A stretch of DNA of 64,000 nt from Megascapheus bottae (Eukaryota > Chordata > Mammalia > Rodentia > Geomyidae), in NCBI GenBank assembly GCA_024803745.1, contig JANJXV010000014.1, positions 849,001-913,000 of the forward strand. The letters run 5' to 3'. Made by a program: the position numbers and the translations under genes. Positions 1 to 11,698 of the stretch are shown here, piece after piece (position 1 is the first letter of the stretch; each line of letters opens with the position of its first letter). The notes below the pieces were generated by a model. It was not told the origin of the DNA, searched no databases, and worked only from the letters and a program-made list of their open reading frames with translations.

Positions 1-1890
1 CCACATCCCCTCCAGCATCTATTGTTATTAGATTCCTTGATCATGGCCATTCTAACTCGAGTAAGGTGGAATCTTAAGAGTTGTTTGGATTTGCATTTCT
101 TTTATGGCCAGAGATGTTGAGCATTTCTTCATCTGTCCATAGGCCATTCTTATTTCTTCTTCAGAGAAGACTCTATTTAAGTCTTTGGCCCATCTTTTAA
201 TGGGATGGTTGTTTCTTTGGTGATTAATTTGGGAGCGATTCAATTTTTTGAGCTGCTGATATATTCTAGATATGAGGCCTTTGTTAAATGGTTAGTGAAG
301 ATCTTCTCCCACTCTGTAGGCTTTTTAGTTAGTTTGCTAGCTATGTCCTTTGCCATACAGAAACTCTGAAGTTTAATGCAGTCCCACTTATACAGACTTT
401 CTTTGATTTGTTGTGTTTCTGGGTCCTTATTAAGAAAATTTCGACCTATGCCAAGGAGACTTAGTGTATGTCCTATTCCTTCTTGTAAAGTCTTCAGTGT
501 ATCTGCTTTTACCTCCAGGTCTTTGATCCATTTGGATTTAATCCTGGTGCAGAGTGACAAAGAAGGATCCAACTTTAGTTGTCTGCAGGTGCTTAACCAG
601 TTCTGCCAGCACAACTTGTTGAAGAGGTTGTCTTTCTTCCATTCTATTTTTTTGGCACCCTTATCAAAGATTAGCTGGCCATACATGTGTGGGTTAATAT
701 CTGGGTCCTCAGTTTTATTCCATTGGTCCTCAGGCCTGATCTCATGCCAGTACCAAGCTGTTTTGGTCACTATAGCTCTGTAATAGAGTCCAAAGTTTGG
801 TATTGAAATTCCTCCTGCACTGTTCTTTCTGCTGAGGATTTGTTATACAGGGTCTTTTATTATTCCATATGAAATTTTGGATTGCCTCTTCTATATTGGG
901 ATATTGCACTGATTTTGTAGATAGCCTTTGGCAAGATTGCCATATTCATGATGTTAATTCTTCCAATCCAGGAGCATTGGAGGCTTTTCCATTTCCTCAG
1001 TTCTGCTTTAATTTCCTTTTTCAGTGTTTTAAAGTTTTCATCAAAAAGGTCCTTTACATTCTTAGTTAATTCATAGGTACTTTATTTTCTTTGAGGCTAT
1101 TGCAAAAGGAGTTGCTTTCCTGATTGCTGCCTCGTTCCTCTCACTGTTAGCATAGAAGAATGCAGCTGATTTTTGAGGGTTAATTTTATAACCTACAACC
1201 TTTCCAAAGTTTCGAATCACCTCAAGCAACTTGGGAGTGTAGTCTATAGGGTTCTTTAAATACAGAATCATGTCATCTGCAAAGAGGGAAAGTTTCACTT
1301 CCTCTTTCCCTATTTGGATCCCCTTTATGCTTGCTTCTTACCTTATTGTTCTGGCTAGGAATTCTAATACTATAGTAAAGAGGAGTGGAGACTGGGCATC
1401 CTTGTCTTGTTCCTGATTTTAGAGGAAATGGTTTTAGCTTTTCGCCATTAAGTATATTGCTAGCTGTGGGTTTTTCATATACAGCCTTTATTATACTGAA
1501 GAATGTTCCATGGATTTTTAGTTTCTCCAGAGCTTTTAGCATAAAGGGGTGTTGGATGATGTCAAATGCCTTTTCTGCATCTATTGAGACAATCATGTGA
1601 TCCTTGATTTTGTTGATGTGTTGAATCATATTGACTTGAGTATGTTGAACCAGCTTTGCATCCCTGTGATGAATCCTGTTTGATCACAGTTTTTTTTTAA
1701 TGAGTTGTTGAAGACGGTTGGCCAGTATTTTGTTGAGAAGTTTTGCATCAATATTCATCAAAGAAATGGGTCTATAGTTCTCTTTCTTTGATGAATCTCT
1801 GTCTGGTTTTGGGATGAGGGTTATGGTGGTTTGTAGTATGAGTTTGACAAAGAGCCTTCATTTTCAGTTTCACTGAAGAGGCAAAGCACA
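1..1890 (-). mobile_element. LINE-1 fragment: ORF2 reverse transcriptase to C-terminal region, 5'-truncated and decayed
   Basis: Minus-strand translation gives the L1 ORF2 protein in pieces. Reverse-transcriptase motifs appear in order: DAEKAFD (about 1581-1561), GTRQGCP (1413-1393) and the catalytic FADD (1283-1272). The C-terminal part follows, with HEIRPEDQWNKTE and [20 protein letters not shown] and FADD lie in different frames, and the C-terminal part is split again near 240 and elsewhere, so no functional enzyme remains. The endonuclease domain and ORF1 are absent because the copy stops near 1,850-1,890. The 3' UTR lies beyond the left edge of the window. L1 identity is secure; the exact 5' junction is not. 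Confidence 0.95.
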
Positions 1891-4002
1891 TTTTAAAAGA
1901 TCCAATCTGTACAACCTTTTTTAAAAGCATTTGTAGGATGAGAATGGAAAAGAAACATCCACCACGCAGCTCTATTATACAAAATTGACTCGGAGTAAGT
2001 AGCTGCTTCAGTCAAAGCAACTTGTCTGGGGCTAATTCTTTCTCTTTTTCCACTCATGTGTGAACTTAAAAGGAAGCAAATCTCTAGCTGTCAGATTTTC
2101 GCTCTTCATGTGGTAACAAAGCACATCAACATGAGATGAGCAAAGTACCTGATATCAGAGTACAGGAGCAACAGAACGAGCCTTTTGTAAAAAGTATTTC
2201 TCCCAACATGGCTTCCAGAGTGGAGAAATACAGAATGTTATGTGCACAGCCATGCATCTACTTACCATCTCCTACCAAAAGTTGGGTCCAGGATAAAGTA
2301 TATGGTTGTAAGTATCTGATCCTAAGATTATATAGCAAACAGTGTGATCAGCAAGTTTTACACTTTTGTGTATAGCTAAAACAGTAAATGGACCTATATT
2401 CAAGTATCCATAACTAACATTCAGAGCTCTAACAATTATAATCTATTAAATAGAAATCAACACGTCTATAATGATATAAATTAAAAACTGAGTAAATAGA
2501 TGAGAAGCATTTTCCTCACAATACAAAGCCAAGTGATGATGAATGAAAAAAGATGAAATTATGAAATCACCATTTGGCAACTACCATAATAATAATTTTC
2601 ATCCAGGAAATGTATATAGATGCTAAAGCTAGTGGGTAAGAGGTTTATGAAGAATAACTTATTATACAGTCTCATGATAATTAAGAGAGAATGATAATTT
2701 TAATGTGGAGCAATCTGATAAATATGACCTTAAGTAAATGACCTTGGTTAACTTTGCCAATATGGTAATAATAGGAACTGTGATACTTTGCAGGGTGAAA
2801 CAAGAACATATTACTTCCATGAAATTCCTAACAAAAATTCCTGAATCATTATCTCAGTCTAATTATAAAAACTTTCAAAAATCCCCAAATTGAGAAATAT
2901 TTTACAAAGTAGCATATAATCTCAAAAAAAAAACCCCACAGGCATTAAAGGTCAAGGAACACTGAGTAGCTAGGAAAGAATGGCGATTAAGGAACCATGA
3001 CAGCTCTTTCTGTTCTCCATCCTAGAGCAGCTTAGAGTGAAAAGGAGAACTTCACATCTATAAGCTCTGCCTCAAGACATTTTGAGGGAGAGAAAAATTG
3101 GTCTCAGTAACCCAGGTGTCAAGCAAGCTAACAAGACAGACACCTTTTGCTTTCCAAGTATACTATCAGATCCTTCATTATGGAGACAGAGGAGCATGAT
3201 CTATTCCAGTATCTGGAGCTAAGGCAGAAGAAATCTTAGCAGAGATGTCTAAAGATGCAGAAGTATGTAGGAGAAATAAAGTATCTTTTCAGGTCCTGGA
3301 AACTGATGTGGGGATATGACATGATCCAAACACTGGTATCTATGGCCTGGGCTTCTTGGGCATCACAAGACAAGCATCGAACATACTGTACTGGGTCCAA
3401 ACACAGAACCAGAAAAGAGAAAGAATATATGATTGGACTATCCATTCTTCCTGGCAAACAAATTTCCCTTTCGATCCAAAAGCCTAACGGGAAGTTTTCA
3501 GCAAAAAATTCAGTGTATATGCTCCAAATTATATAATATGGAGAGAGAAATAGAGATACCTGAAAAACAAAGACACCTTTAAGATAAAACATAACTAGGG
3601 CTTTGATAGTTAAATTTTTGATGGTTAATACAGATGGTCTTTTAGAAAATACATATTAAAAGTATTCAGAATTAATCACATTGTTACACCCAAATGAGTT
3701 TTGAAAGAAACTCATTATATTGAAGTGTGAAATTATTTTAAAATGGAAAATAGATAAAGGAAATGAAAAGATGGCTAGAAGAGATATGAAAAAACAAGTA
3801 TAGAAATAGATATTTTGATAGACATAGGGATACAATTCACAGGCTCCACCCACCAACCCAAACCAAAAGCTCTCCAATGTCACTGACCCTAGTCTAGTTC
3901 AGATCATGAATTCAACTAATTATTCATTTACTTGTTCAATTGAGTACCTCTTAGAACACTGTGTACTCAATCAAAAAGAGGTAAGATGATGGGGAAAAGA
4001 GG
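1891..4002. other. Unique AT-rich DNA, no gene recognised
   Basis: No SINE, LINE or exon-like sequence is recognisable. Two short frames around 3.24-3.59 kb on opposite strands (118 and 93 codons) have no recognisable motif and no good start context, and look like chance. Confidence 0.6.
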
Positions 4003-4195
4003 CCTTGGCAGAGAATAGAACATTTGAGAGGCAGAACATTTACGGATCTGCAAGTTGTACTATGTGACATGATTGCACAGTGGCAATATAGTCTAATGTT
4101 CCTGGCAGAAAATAGCACATTTGAGAGGCAGTACATTTATAGGTCTGAAGCCGTTTTTGTTTTATGATTGCACAGTGGCCATACAGTCTAGTCTC
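4003..4195. repeat. Old tandem duplication, two units of about 97 bp
   Basis: Unit 1 (about 4003-4099) and unit 2 (about 4100-4195) share ggcagaRaatag, catttgagaggcag, acattta and gattgcacagtggc, with matching landmarks offset by about 97 bp. Identity looks near 80%, so the duplication is old. No gene function is implied. Confidence 0.8.
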
Positions 4196-4204
4196 CTATC
4201 CTCT

Positions 4205-4520
4205 AGGCTTCCCAGTCCTTCTATCCATTTCCTGCTCTGTCTTAAAGACAGATATGGACATTCTCTCAATCCTCAACTATTTTATAACTCCATTGTGATT
4301 AGGACAAGGTCCAATTCCTTCATGTCCAGGATCAGACCCTTGATAAATCTTTTTCATCCTTCAGCTGTTTTTCATCCCTTTTATCTCCAACTCTGTATCA
4401 TAAAGCAACTTTCAGAACCTCCATATGCTTACTCTTAAGGTGTGCTGTTTCTGCAGTACCCATTCCATCTCATCTTCATTCAAGAAAATGTTCTGTTGAT
4501 AATTGCCTTTAAGCATGCTG
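4205..4520 (+). mobile_element. LINE-2-like fossil fragment
   Basis: The run of short C/T-rich phrases (aggacaaggtccaattcctt, then a 'catccttcagctg' block, then 'ggtgtgctgtttctgc') follows the order of the 3' part of mammalian L2. It is strongly diverged and no reading frame survives. Confidence 0.5.
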
Positions 4521-6640
4521 TTAATACATTTATTTCTAATTCTGATGTTTCCTTTCTACTTTCTCTTAAGGTGTAAAGTTTTTAACAAATATCCATAAAA
4601 CAAAGTCCTACAAAACTTTGTGTGGCATTTATATTTCCAAATTACATACAATACGTATATTTGTATGTATGAATATATGTACATATATGTATAAATGACA
4701 TATATGCTGTGTATCTGTGTGTATCCTATGGTATTAAAAAACTAGACTTTCAAGTTTTTATATTACTGCTCTACAGTCACTAAAGATACTGTATCCTTTT
4801 TACTTGGACAAGGATAAATGTATTTTAATATCCACAAGACATGGTTTATAGACCACTCAGAACAAGTTATTAAAAAAATCTATAATTGATCTGACCTAGA
4901 TTCATTTCACACTTAGATAAGATGGGTGCAACCAATCTGTCTCTTAGGAGGATTAAATGAGACCCTAGATAGTCTCTTCTTAAAAATCAGCAAAACTGCC
5001 ATCCCAGAAGAGAACACTTAATCTCTGGATAAGACTTTGCCAGTTAGTATGTGAGTCTACACAAGAGATTATACACTAAACATTCGGTTATTGTTGTTGC
5101 TGCAGGCACAGAAGGGTCAATAATGTGGATTAACTAGGATTAAAGCATTATTTTCTGATTAAATTTATGGTTCAAGTTTCTAGGTACTTAAAAATCATGC
5201 TTAAGATTAAAGAAAAATATCAGTTTAGTTTAAAATTAGTAAGAAGGAAATAAAGCAATACATTCAAAAGTTTACAAATAGAAGTAAACTAAGGAAAAAT
5301 AAAATGTTTCTATTATATATATATAATAGCATGCACATACATGACTTAGATGTATTTTCTTATTTCTGAAAAAGTAATAGATAATACATGACAAAACATC
5401 AGACATGTACACCTATGTAAATGTATTCAGATGAATAGGTAATATAAGGGGTTAAGAATGATCCAGAAGGCACATAATAGTACAAGAGAAAAAATATTTG
5501 AAAGCAAATAAAAAGAATTTATTTTCATTTCATTTCTCCTGATGTTTATTTTTATTAAAACTTTAAAATTTTCTCCCTAAGCTACTATACTTTGAGAAAA
5601 AAATAGAGAAGCAAAATGGAGAATAAACAGAGTTTAGAAAATGAAAAAACTGGAAAAATTAAAGCAACATAGATAGCAAATGAAGCCATTTTAATAACTA
5701 CTTTGACTAATCTGAGAGACTATTTTCACATTTTAAAATGTCATCTTTTGTTGTTGCTGTTTACTGTGTGCTTTGCTTCATTATTCACAGTATAAGGCTT
5801 ACTCAAAGAGTACATGACAGTGGGACAAACAGGACTGAAAAGCACCAGCAGCAGGACTTGGAGAGCAGCACTGGTAATGGACTGGTACAGTGTTATCAAA
5901 GGCTACCAGTAATGGCCCAGCACTGAGCACAGCTGACTCTAAACTTTCTCTGTCTGAGTGGAGCAGGGGAGAAGATCCAGAGACTAGACCCAGCATCTAG
6001 TCTTGAGCACAGCATGTTGGCCAAATCTCTGATAACTGAGCCATAGTCTCTGTCCTACCCAAAATTTGTTCTCAGATATATAACTCCCAGTATAAAAACA
6101 TTAGTAATATGAAATCACAAGGAACTATGTCTCCTCCAAAAAAACCCCACAACAGTTCTACAACAAAGGAATTGAATTTAAGTAAATCTCAGAACAAGGA
6201 ACCCAAAACATCAATGACAATTAAGATCAATGATATGTAAGCAGTTAATTTAAATCAAAGAGGTAATGTATATGCTAGTACATATGACAGTACATACACA
6301 GTACATATGAAGATATAATGGCACAAAAGTTAAATGGTATAGTGTTTCTGGAAAGGAATTTTGCAATGTATATTAAGGAATTTTGAAGGGTTTACAAACT
6401 TTTACCAGATAAACCAATTTTAAGATTTATTCTAAAGAAAGATCATAAATTTGTTTAAATATTTTACATAGAAGTTATAGTTATTTCTAAAAGCAAAAAT
6501 AGAAGAAACAAATTACTTATTCATATAATTGGATATTATATAGCCACTAATGTTTGACTAAAAACTTACTAATGCAGTCATTGCTGCATAATGACAATTC
6601 AATGATAGATTGCAGATGAGCTGTCATAGGACGCATATAA
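4521..6640. other. Unique AT-rich DNA
   Basis: Nothing gene-like. It contains a perfect 16-bp palindrome, atatatgtacatatat (4673-4688), inside alternating TA/TG sequence. A 62-codon frame at 5738-5926 and an opposing 65-codon frame have no family signature. Confidence 0.55.
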
Positions 6641-6641
6641 G

Positions 6642-6940
6642 AGTCATGCTTATAATCTTAGCCACTGGGAAGGTGAAAGAGGAGCATCATGGTTCAAGCC
6701 TAATCCAAGCAAAAAGTTAGCAATGTTTTATCTTAAACAATAAGCTGGGAGTGAACCTGTAATCCCAGCTGCTCAAGAACTCAAAGTGGATAGATCATTG
6801 TGTGAATAACCTAGAAAAAAACTTGAGACCCTGCCTATAAAGTATCTAAATGGAAAAATGGTGTTGGGCTTGGCTCAAGTAGTAGGAAATTTACTTAATT
6901 CAAGATCCTGAGTTCAAACCCTAGTATCACTAAAAATGAT
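6642..6940 (+). mobile_element. Old trimeric SINE (7SL - 7SL - tRNA-like)
   Basis: The first 7SL/B1-like unit carries 'atgcttataatcttagcc' and 'ggttcaagcc'. A second begins near 6740 with 'cctgtaatcccagctgctca'. A tRNA-like unit ends it, with A-box-like 'ttggctcaagtagtagg' and B-box-like 'gagttcaaacccta', then an A-rich tail. It is more diverged than the B1-Geo and IDL-Geo copies and has the same architecture as copies near 21.7, 33.1 and 55.6 kb. Confidence 0.65.
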
Positions 6941-7404
6941 ATAAAAAGTATAAATTAAGACAATTACCATGAAAGCAATAGTCTGGATTTGACAATGAGA
7001 TCAGTGATGTATTTGTATTATGAATTTCAATACAATGGAGAAGAAAGCACTCAAAGGTAAGAAGGAAATGGAGTAATACAGGAGCCAATGTCAGATTGTG
7101 GCTAGCGAGACTCAAGGTTCCTGCTCACCTTTCCTGGCAAAACTAGGCAGGAGATTCTCTACATGTCTAAGAAAGTGAGGACTGGTGCTGTGGCCTGCCA
7201 GAATAAAAAGGTTTGGTTTTACTCTTGTGGGAAAGTGATGGGTTGGAATCAAATGTAGATAAATTATTTGATTATCAAGGAGCTTTGTAGTACTTATTGA
7301 CTAAGAATCTGTTTTAATCTTTACATATTTGCTGCATTCTCTTTCTTTAGCTGCCAAGAATTGGGAGAAAAAGCAAATGGATCAAGCAGTCCCATAACTA
7401 TACA

Positions 7405-7585
7405 GTCTCTCCCTCTCCCTCTGTCCCTCTGTCCCTCTCCCTCTCCCTCTCTCTCTCTCTTTCTCTCTCTGTCTCTCTCTGTCTCTCTCTGTCTCTCTCT
7501 CTCTGTCTCTCTCTCTCTGTCTCTCTCTCTCTCTCCCTCTCTCTCTCACTCTCTGTCTCTGTCTCTCTCTCTCTCTCTCTCTCTC
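7405..7585. repeat. Polypyrimidine (CT)n tract, 181 bp
   Basis: Almost pure C+T on the plus strand, mainly CTCTCT with CCCTCT and GTCTCT interruptions. A 95-codon Ser/Leu-rich frame crossing it is a product of the repeat. Uninterrupted (CT)n blocks are able in principle to form triplex DNA. Confidence 0.98.
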
Positions 7586-8280
7586 ATTTTGGGAAGAACC
7601 TGTTTGGTATGTAGAACAGGTTCTACTCTACACATAAACAAAGACTGAGAAAATATCTCCATTAAAGTGTTTCAGTAGCTGGGACTCCGGATCTTTTAAT
7701 TCTAATAGTGGTAATGAGAATTTCCAGTAAACTCTTACTGCAACATGCTTCTGTCTTCCTTCCTGTTGCAAACCTAACACCTGACCTGAACCAATTCCTT
7801 CGTTGCTATTCTATCCTTCCAATTCGTCCCACACTCACCTATGTAAACAATTTTGTTCATGCTCCACAGATGCAGGGGTCTGTGAGAAGACACAAAATGG
7901 CATCAAGCTTGCACAGCTGCTCAGAAAGGGGAAAGAAAAATTTAGTGTACATAAGGGCTGTTTGCTAAAACAAAGGGAACCAAGTAACAAGCAGCAGCCC
8001 TGTTTGCCATTTAAAATGAACTCAGGCCTATGCTCAGTTGTTTTCTTAGGGTTTATGGCAAGAAACACTAAAAGAATCAGCCCAAGAGTCTAAGAAATGA
8101 CAGCTGGACCGATTCTTTTCTAAAACCTCCAGTCCACTATAGAGTCCTTCTCCCATAATTGTCTCCCAGGTGTAGGCTGAAAGAGTGGCAATATCAGAGC
8201 AGTAACACCCCACTCTCATACCTTCATTAGCTCTCCAGATTCTAACTGAAATAAAGTCTTAGAGTCTCCCTTAGAAAACC
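7586..8280. other. Unique DNA with overlapping short frames
   Basis: Frames of 86 and 96 codons on the plus strand and 77 on the minus strand overlap at 7.7-8.1 kb. None shows a recognisable domain, and the overlap on both strands argues for chance openness. Confidence 0.5.
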
Positions 8281-8378
8281 ATGCCTCTAGAATGGTGCAC
8301 ACTTGCAATCCCAACATTTTGGAGACAAAAGCAGGATAAAGTTTGAAACCAGCATAGACTCCAAAAGAAAAAAAGAAA
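8281..8378 (+). mobile_element. B1-like (7SL-derived) SINE fragment
   Basis: Diverged 7SL signature: 'gtgcacacttgcaatccca', 'ttttggagacaaaagcagga', 'gtttgaaaccagcatag', followed by an AAAG-rich tail to about 8390. It lacks the Geo right half. Confidence 0.7.
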
Positions 8379-8399
8379 GAAAGAAAGTGGGGGCAAGAA

Positions 8400-10500
8400 A
8401 ATGGAATGGGAGAAAATCAGTCTATGATAAAGGCTTTCAGCAAACCTGAAACTGCCACCTTTATTTTGCCTACCATGAAACTTTTGTTTTATAGCATGTT
8501 GGAGAACCAGTATAAAAACTCACAATGGATATGTGTCTAATAATAAATCTCAGTAGTTTGTGAACACAAGTCTTTTTTGTGTTTTCAATTCAGCTCTCTG
8601 TCCTTGAAACTGTTATTTTGCTACTGTAGACTGTAATGCAAATTAAGGCATTTCTATTCTTATTTCAAAGTCTGCTGTGTAAAATAAGTGTATGCTTTTC
8701 AAAGTCAGTTGATAGTCTAATGTTTTTTGAACTTTTATCTACAACAAATCTAAACCTCTGCATCTTCATTTCGTTATTATTTGACTAATACATTTTAAAT
8801 TTTGCCAAGAAAATGTAAAATTTTACTTCTTATAGTTTTCAGTTTCAACAAACTCTAGCATTTATATATAAAGTGGATCTAAGAAGCTGCTTCACATTTC
8901 CTTTCCTAAAGATCACTAAATTGCTTATTTCATTCAAGTTAATATAAATATAACTGTACAATTCTTCATTGTAAACATTATTTTGAAAGCAGACCTTTCA
9001 CAAGCTACATCATCTTAAACATTGGACTTTATAGTCTGGACTTCTTACAGAAACAAAGACTTATTCTGTATAGAGCATCGTATGTTTTTCTAGAGTTAAA
9101 TGATACTGTGAAAAAGCAAAATCCTGCTACCAGAATTATAGCAATATTTCTGATTCTACATATTAAAAATGAATATATTGAAGGTGAAACTCTTTTAAAA
9201 AAAACCCTTCTGTTATATTTAACCCACTTTCACATAGTTTTTCTTAATTACACTACAGCTGTCTGGTAAGGCACAACTAACTACTTCCATCATGAAAACA
9301 AACTGTACCCTACCATCTAAAGTTCTTGATTTAAAAAGCAAGGGTTTTTGTAAGCCCAGAGAAAACGGGTGCAGCTGCTCCATTTCACGAGGCAGGCACC
9401 TCTAGTCCATTCAGCTGTGAAGAATGGCAATGACTGTAAATTGTTCTTCCTGATTGGTTCCACAATAAAAACAAACCACACTACTTTCAATTTTTCAAAG
9501 CCAATTTTTTTTAAGCCTCCAATACACTGGAAACAAGAGTTGTGTTCTTCTGATTCATGGCCTTTGATTTCTACATAAACGTCCCTGTATGCATGTAAAA
9601 ACAGGTCCCTGCAGGATACTCACAGACTGTATACATTAACTTACCAGATGTACCAGAAGATAGAAACGCCATCAGCCTACCTTTTAAAGCAAGATACTCT
9701 TTAACAGCTTAAACTGCCTGTGACTAAAGGATGACTGCAAAGAACATACGGTACATGGGGAAGCATTAGGTAGTCCATGAGAAACTTCAGCATGCTCACA
9801 AAAAGTGCAACAAATGGTTTTGAACGTGCATAGTAACAGTCTGTATTAAAATCCATAGTACTGAATTGAGGTCAAGGCACACATCTGCATATTGCAACTA
9901 AAACATGTGGAATCTGATAATAGTCAAAAATAACTGATGATAAAGTTTTGTAAAGAAATTCTAAATGTGCCCAATTCAGCTCCATGAATTAAACTTGAGA
10001 TCCCCACACACTTAACAATTAAAAAATATTGAGTATGTCTTTCTTATACTTACTCCTCTATATGTACATAATCATATATAATCTGCTTACTTAAAAACAT
10101 GAGCACTATACTAATATGTAATAAACGTTGTAAAACATATATAAAAGTAGGTAGTTGTTAAGAATAGACTGGAAATAATTCACAAAAGGAGTTTAAGACT
10201 TTGTACATTCCTTGCAAGTACGTTCAAATGGCTCCTGGGACACCACTTTCCTCCTTCCTATCTGTGAGCATCCTAAGTTGACCCTGGCTATAGCCAAGCT
10301 ATAGCCTGAGTGGCTACAAATGAAACCTTTTATTCACAATCTTTGAATATTAATTCTGTAAGTTTTATCCTTGCTATCAAGGAAGTTTTGTGGTTTTTTT
10401 TTTTTGGTGGAAGCCTAAAGATATAAAATTTACAACAGATTTAATTCTGACTCACAATGAGGACTGCGATGGAACTTAACTGTTATCAAACTAGAAAAAT
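8400..10500. other. 2.1-kb repeat-free unique block
   Basis: No recognisable repeat over about 2.1 kb, unusual for this window. It has a local GC rise near 9.36-9.43 kb. No reading frame above 69 codons is open. A UTR, a non-coding transcript or conserved non-coding DNA is possible, but nothing in the sequence proves it. Confidence 0.5.
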
Positions 10501-10511
10501 GAACAAAACAT

Positions 10512-10706
10512 GGGCCGGGAGTTTGTCCTAGTGGTAGAGTGCTTGCCTACCACACGAAGACCCAGGTTCGATTCCTTGGTACCACATACTTAGAAAAAGC
10601 TGGAAGTGGTGCTGAGGCTCAAGTGGTAGAGCTCTAGCCTTGAGAAAAATCCAAGGACAGTGCTCAGGCCTGAGCTTAAGCCCAGGACTGGCAAAAAAAA
10701 AAAAAA
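10512..10706 (+). mobile_element. IDL-Geo dimeric SINE, full length, perfect TSD
   Basis: The left tRNA-Ala/ID-like half has an A box in 'gtcctagtggtagagtgc' and a B box 'ggttcgattcc'. A short A-rich linker leads to the right half, with 'ggctcaagtggtagagctc' and 'gcttaagccca'. It ends in a 14-bp A tail. The 10-bp direct repeat gaacaaaaca flanks it at 10501-10510 and 10707-10716. Confidence 0.93.
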
Positions 10707-11303
10707 GAACAAAACAAAAAGACCACGTCTATAAGTCCTTTACTTCAATGAAAAACTGTTGGTGTGAAGCTATCAAAGGTTCCTCTCTCACACAAGACCA
10801 CAACCAAAATCACCCAAACTAGCAAACAGGTTCCTTTTGAAAAAAGCACCTAGAGGCTGCTTCAGTGACTGCACCTTCTAACCATGCTGGCCTTTTCCAC
10901 AAATCTCCCTCTGATAACTGACCTTCCTAGAACATCTACAACTCCATTCTTCACTGAAATCCTAGCTATATGTGATTTCAGAATAAAGAAGTTCTCACAG
11001 AGCTCCTTGTTTTAATTGGTCCCTATCAATAAAGGTAATGAAAAAAAATGTACTGAATAAATACCACTTGTACCAGTTTTTGTAAAAAGCATTTCCAAAA
11101 CAAACAAAATTGAGAACAAAACAAATGAATACACATGCTACTATGTGCTAGAATTGCAATTAATTATGATTACAATTAATAGCATTTCTAAGATATAGTT
11201 CTATAAGGAAAAAAATCACAATGAAAAAAATCAGCATGTATGTTCTCTCATTTCTTCCTTTTCCCTCCTTCCCTCTCTCCCATTTTTGTTTTTGCTTCTT
11301 CTA

Positions 11304-11484
11304 TTTTTTTTTTTTTGCCAGTCCTGGGCTTGAGCTCAGGGCCTATTTTCAAGGATAGAGCTCTACCACTTGAGCCTCAGCACCACTTCCAGCTTTTTCC
11401 TATGTAGTGGTACTGAGGAATTGAACCAGGGTCTTCGTGCATGCTAGGCAATCACTCTACCACCAGGCCAAACTCCCACCCCAA
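11304..11484 (-). mobile_element. IDL-Geo SINE
   Basis: Reads as the reverse complement: T tract, 'gccagtcctgggcttgag', right module, linker, then ID-like head ending 'ccaggccaaactcccacccc'. Near full length. First of three minus-strand retroinsertions placed end to end. Confidence 0.92.
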
Positions 11485-11486
11485 TC

Positions 11487-11688
11487 TTTTTTTTTTTTTT
11501 TTTCCAGTCAGTCCTGTGGCTTGAACTCAGGGTCTGGACACTCACTGTCCTTGAACACTTTTTGCTTGAACTCTGTCACTTAAGCCATAGCACCAGTTCC
11601 AGCTTTTTCTGAGTATGTGGTACTGAGGAATGGAACACAGGACTTTGTGCATGCTAGGCGAGCATTCTGCCACTAGGCTCCCAGCCCC
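11487..11688 (-). mobile_element. IDL-Geo SINE, more diverged
   Basis: Starts in a T tract directly behind the previous copy. The right-module remnant 'cttgaactcagggtctgg' and left head 'catgctaggcgagcattctg' are visible. Its greater divergence suggests it is older than its neighbour. Confidence 0.88.
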
Positions 11689-11698
11689 TTCTAATTCT

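Noticed and set aside
1..1890. Active LINE-1
   Set aside because: Reverse-transcriptase motifs are in different frames, the 5' part is missing and several frames are broken.
3236..3592. 118-codon minus-strand frame with hydrophobic stretches
   Set aside because: Overlaps a 93-codon frame on the other strand; no family signature; ordinary for random AT-rich sequence.
7361..7648. 95-codon Ser/Leu-repeat protein
   Set aside because: Direct translation of the CT tract.
10512..10590. tRNA gene, from the strong A and B boxes
   Set aside because: Part of a dispersed SINE with A tail and TSD; it lacks a closed acceptor stem. The same applies to every other SINE head here.
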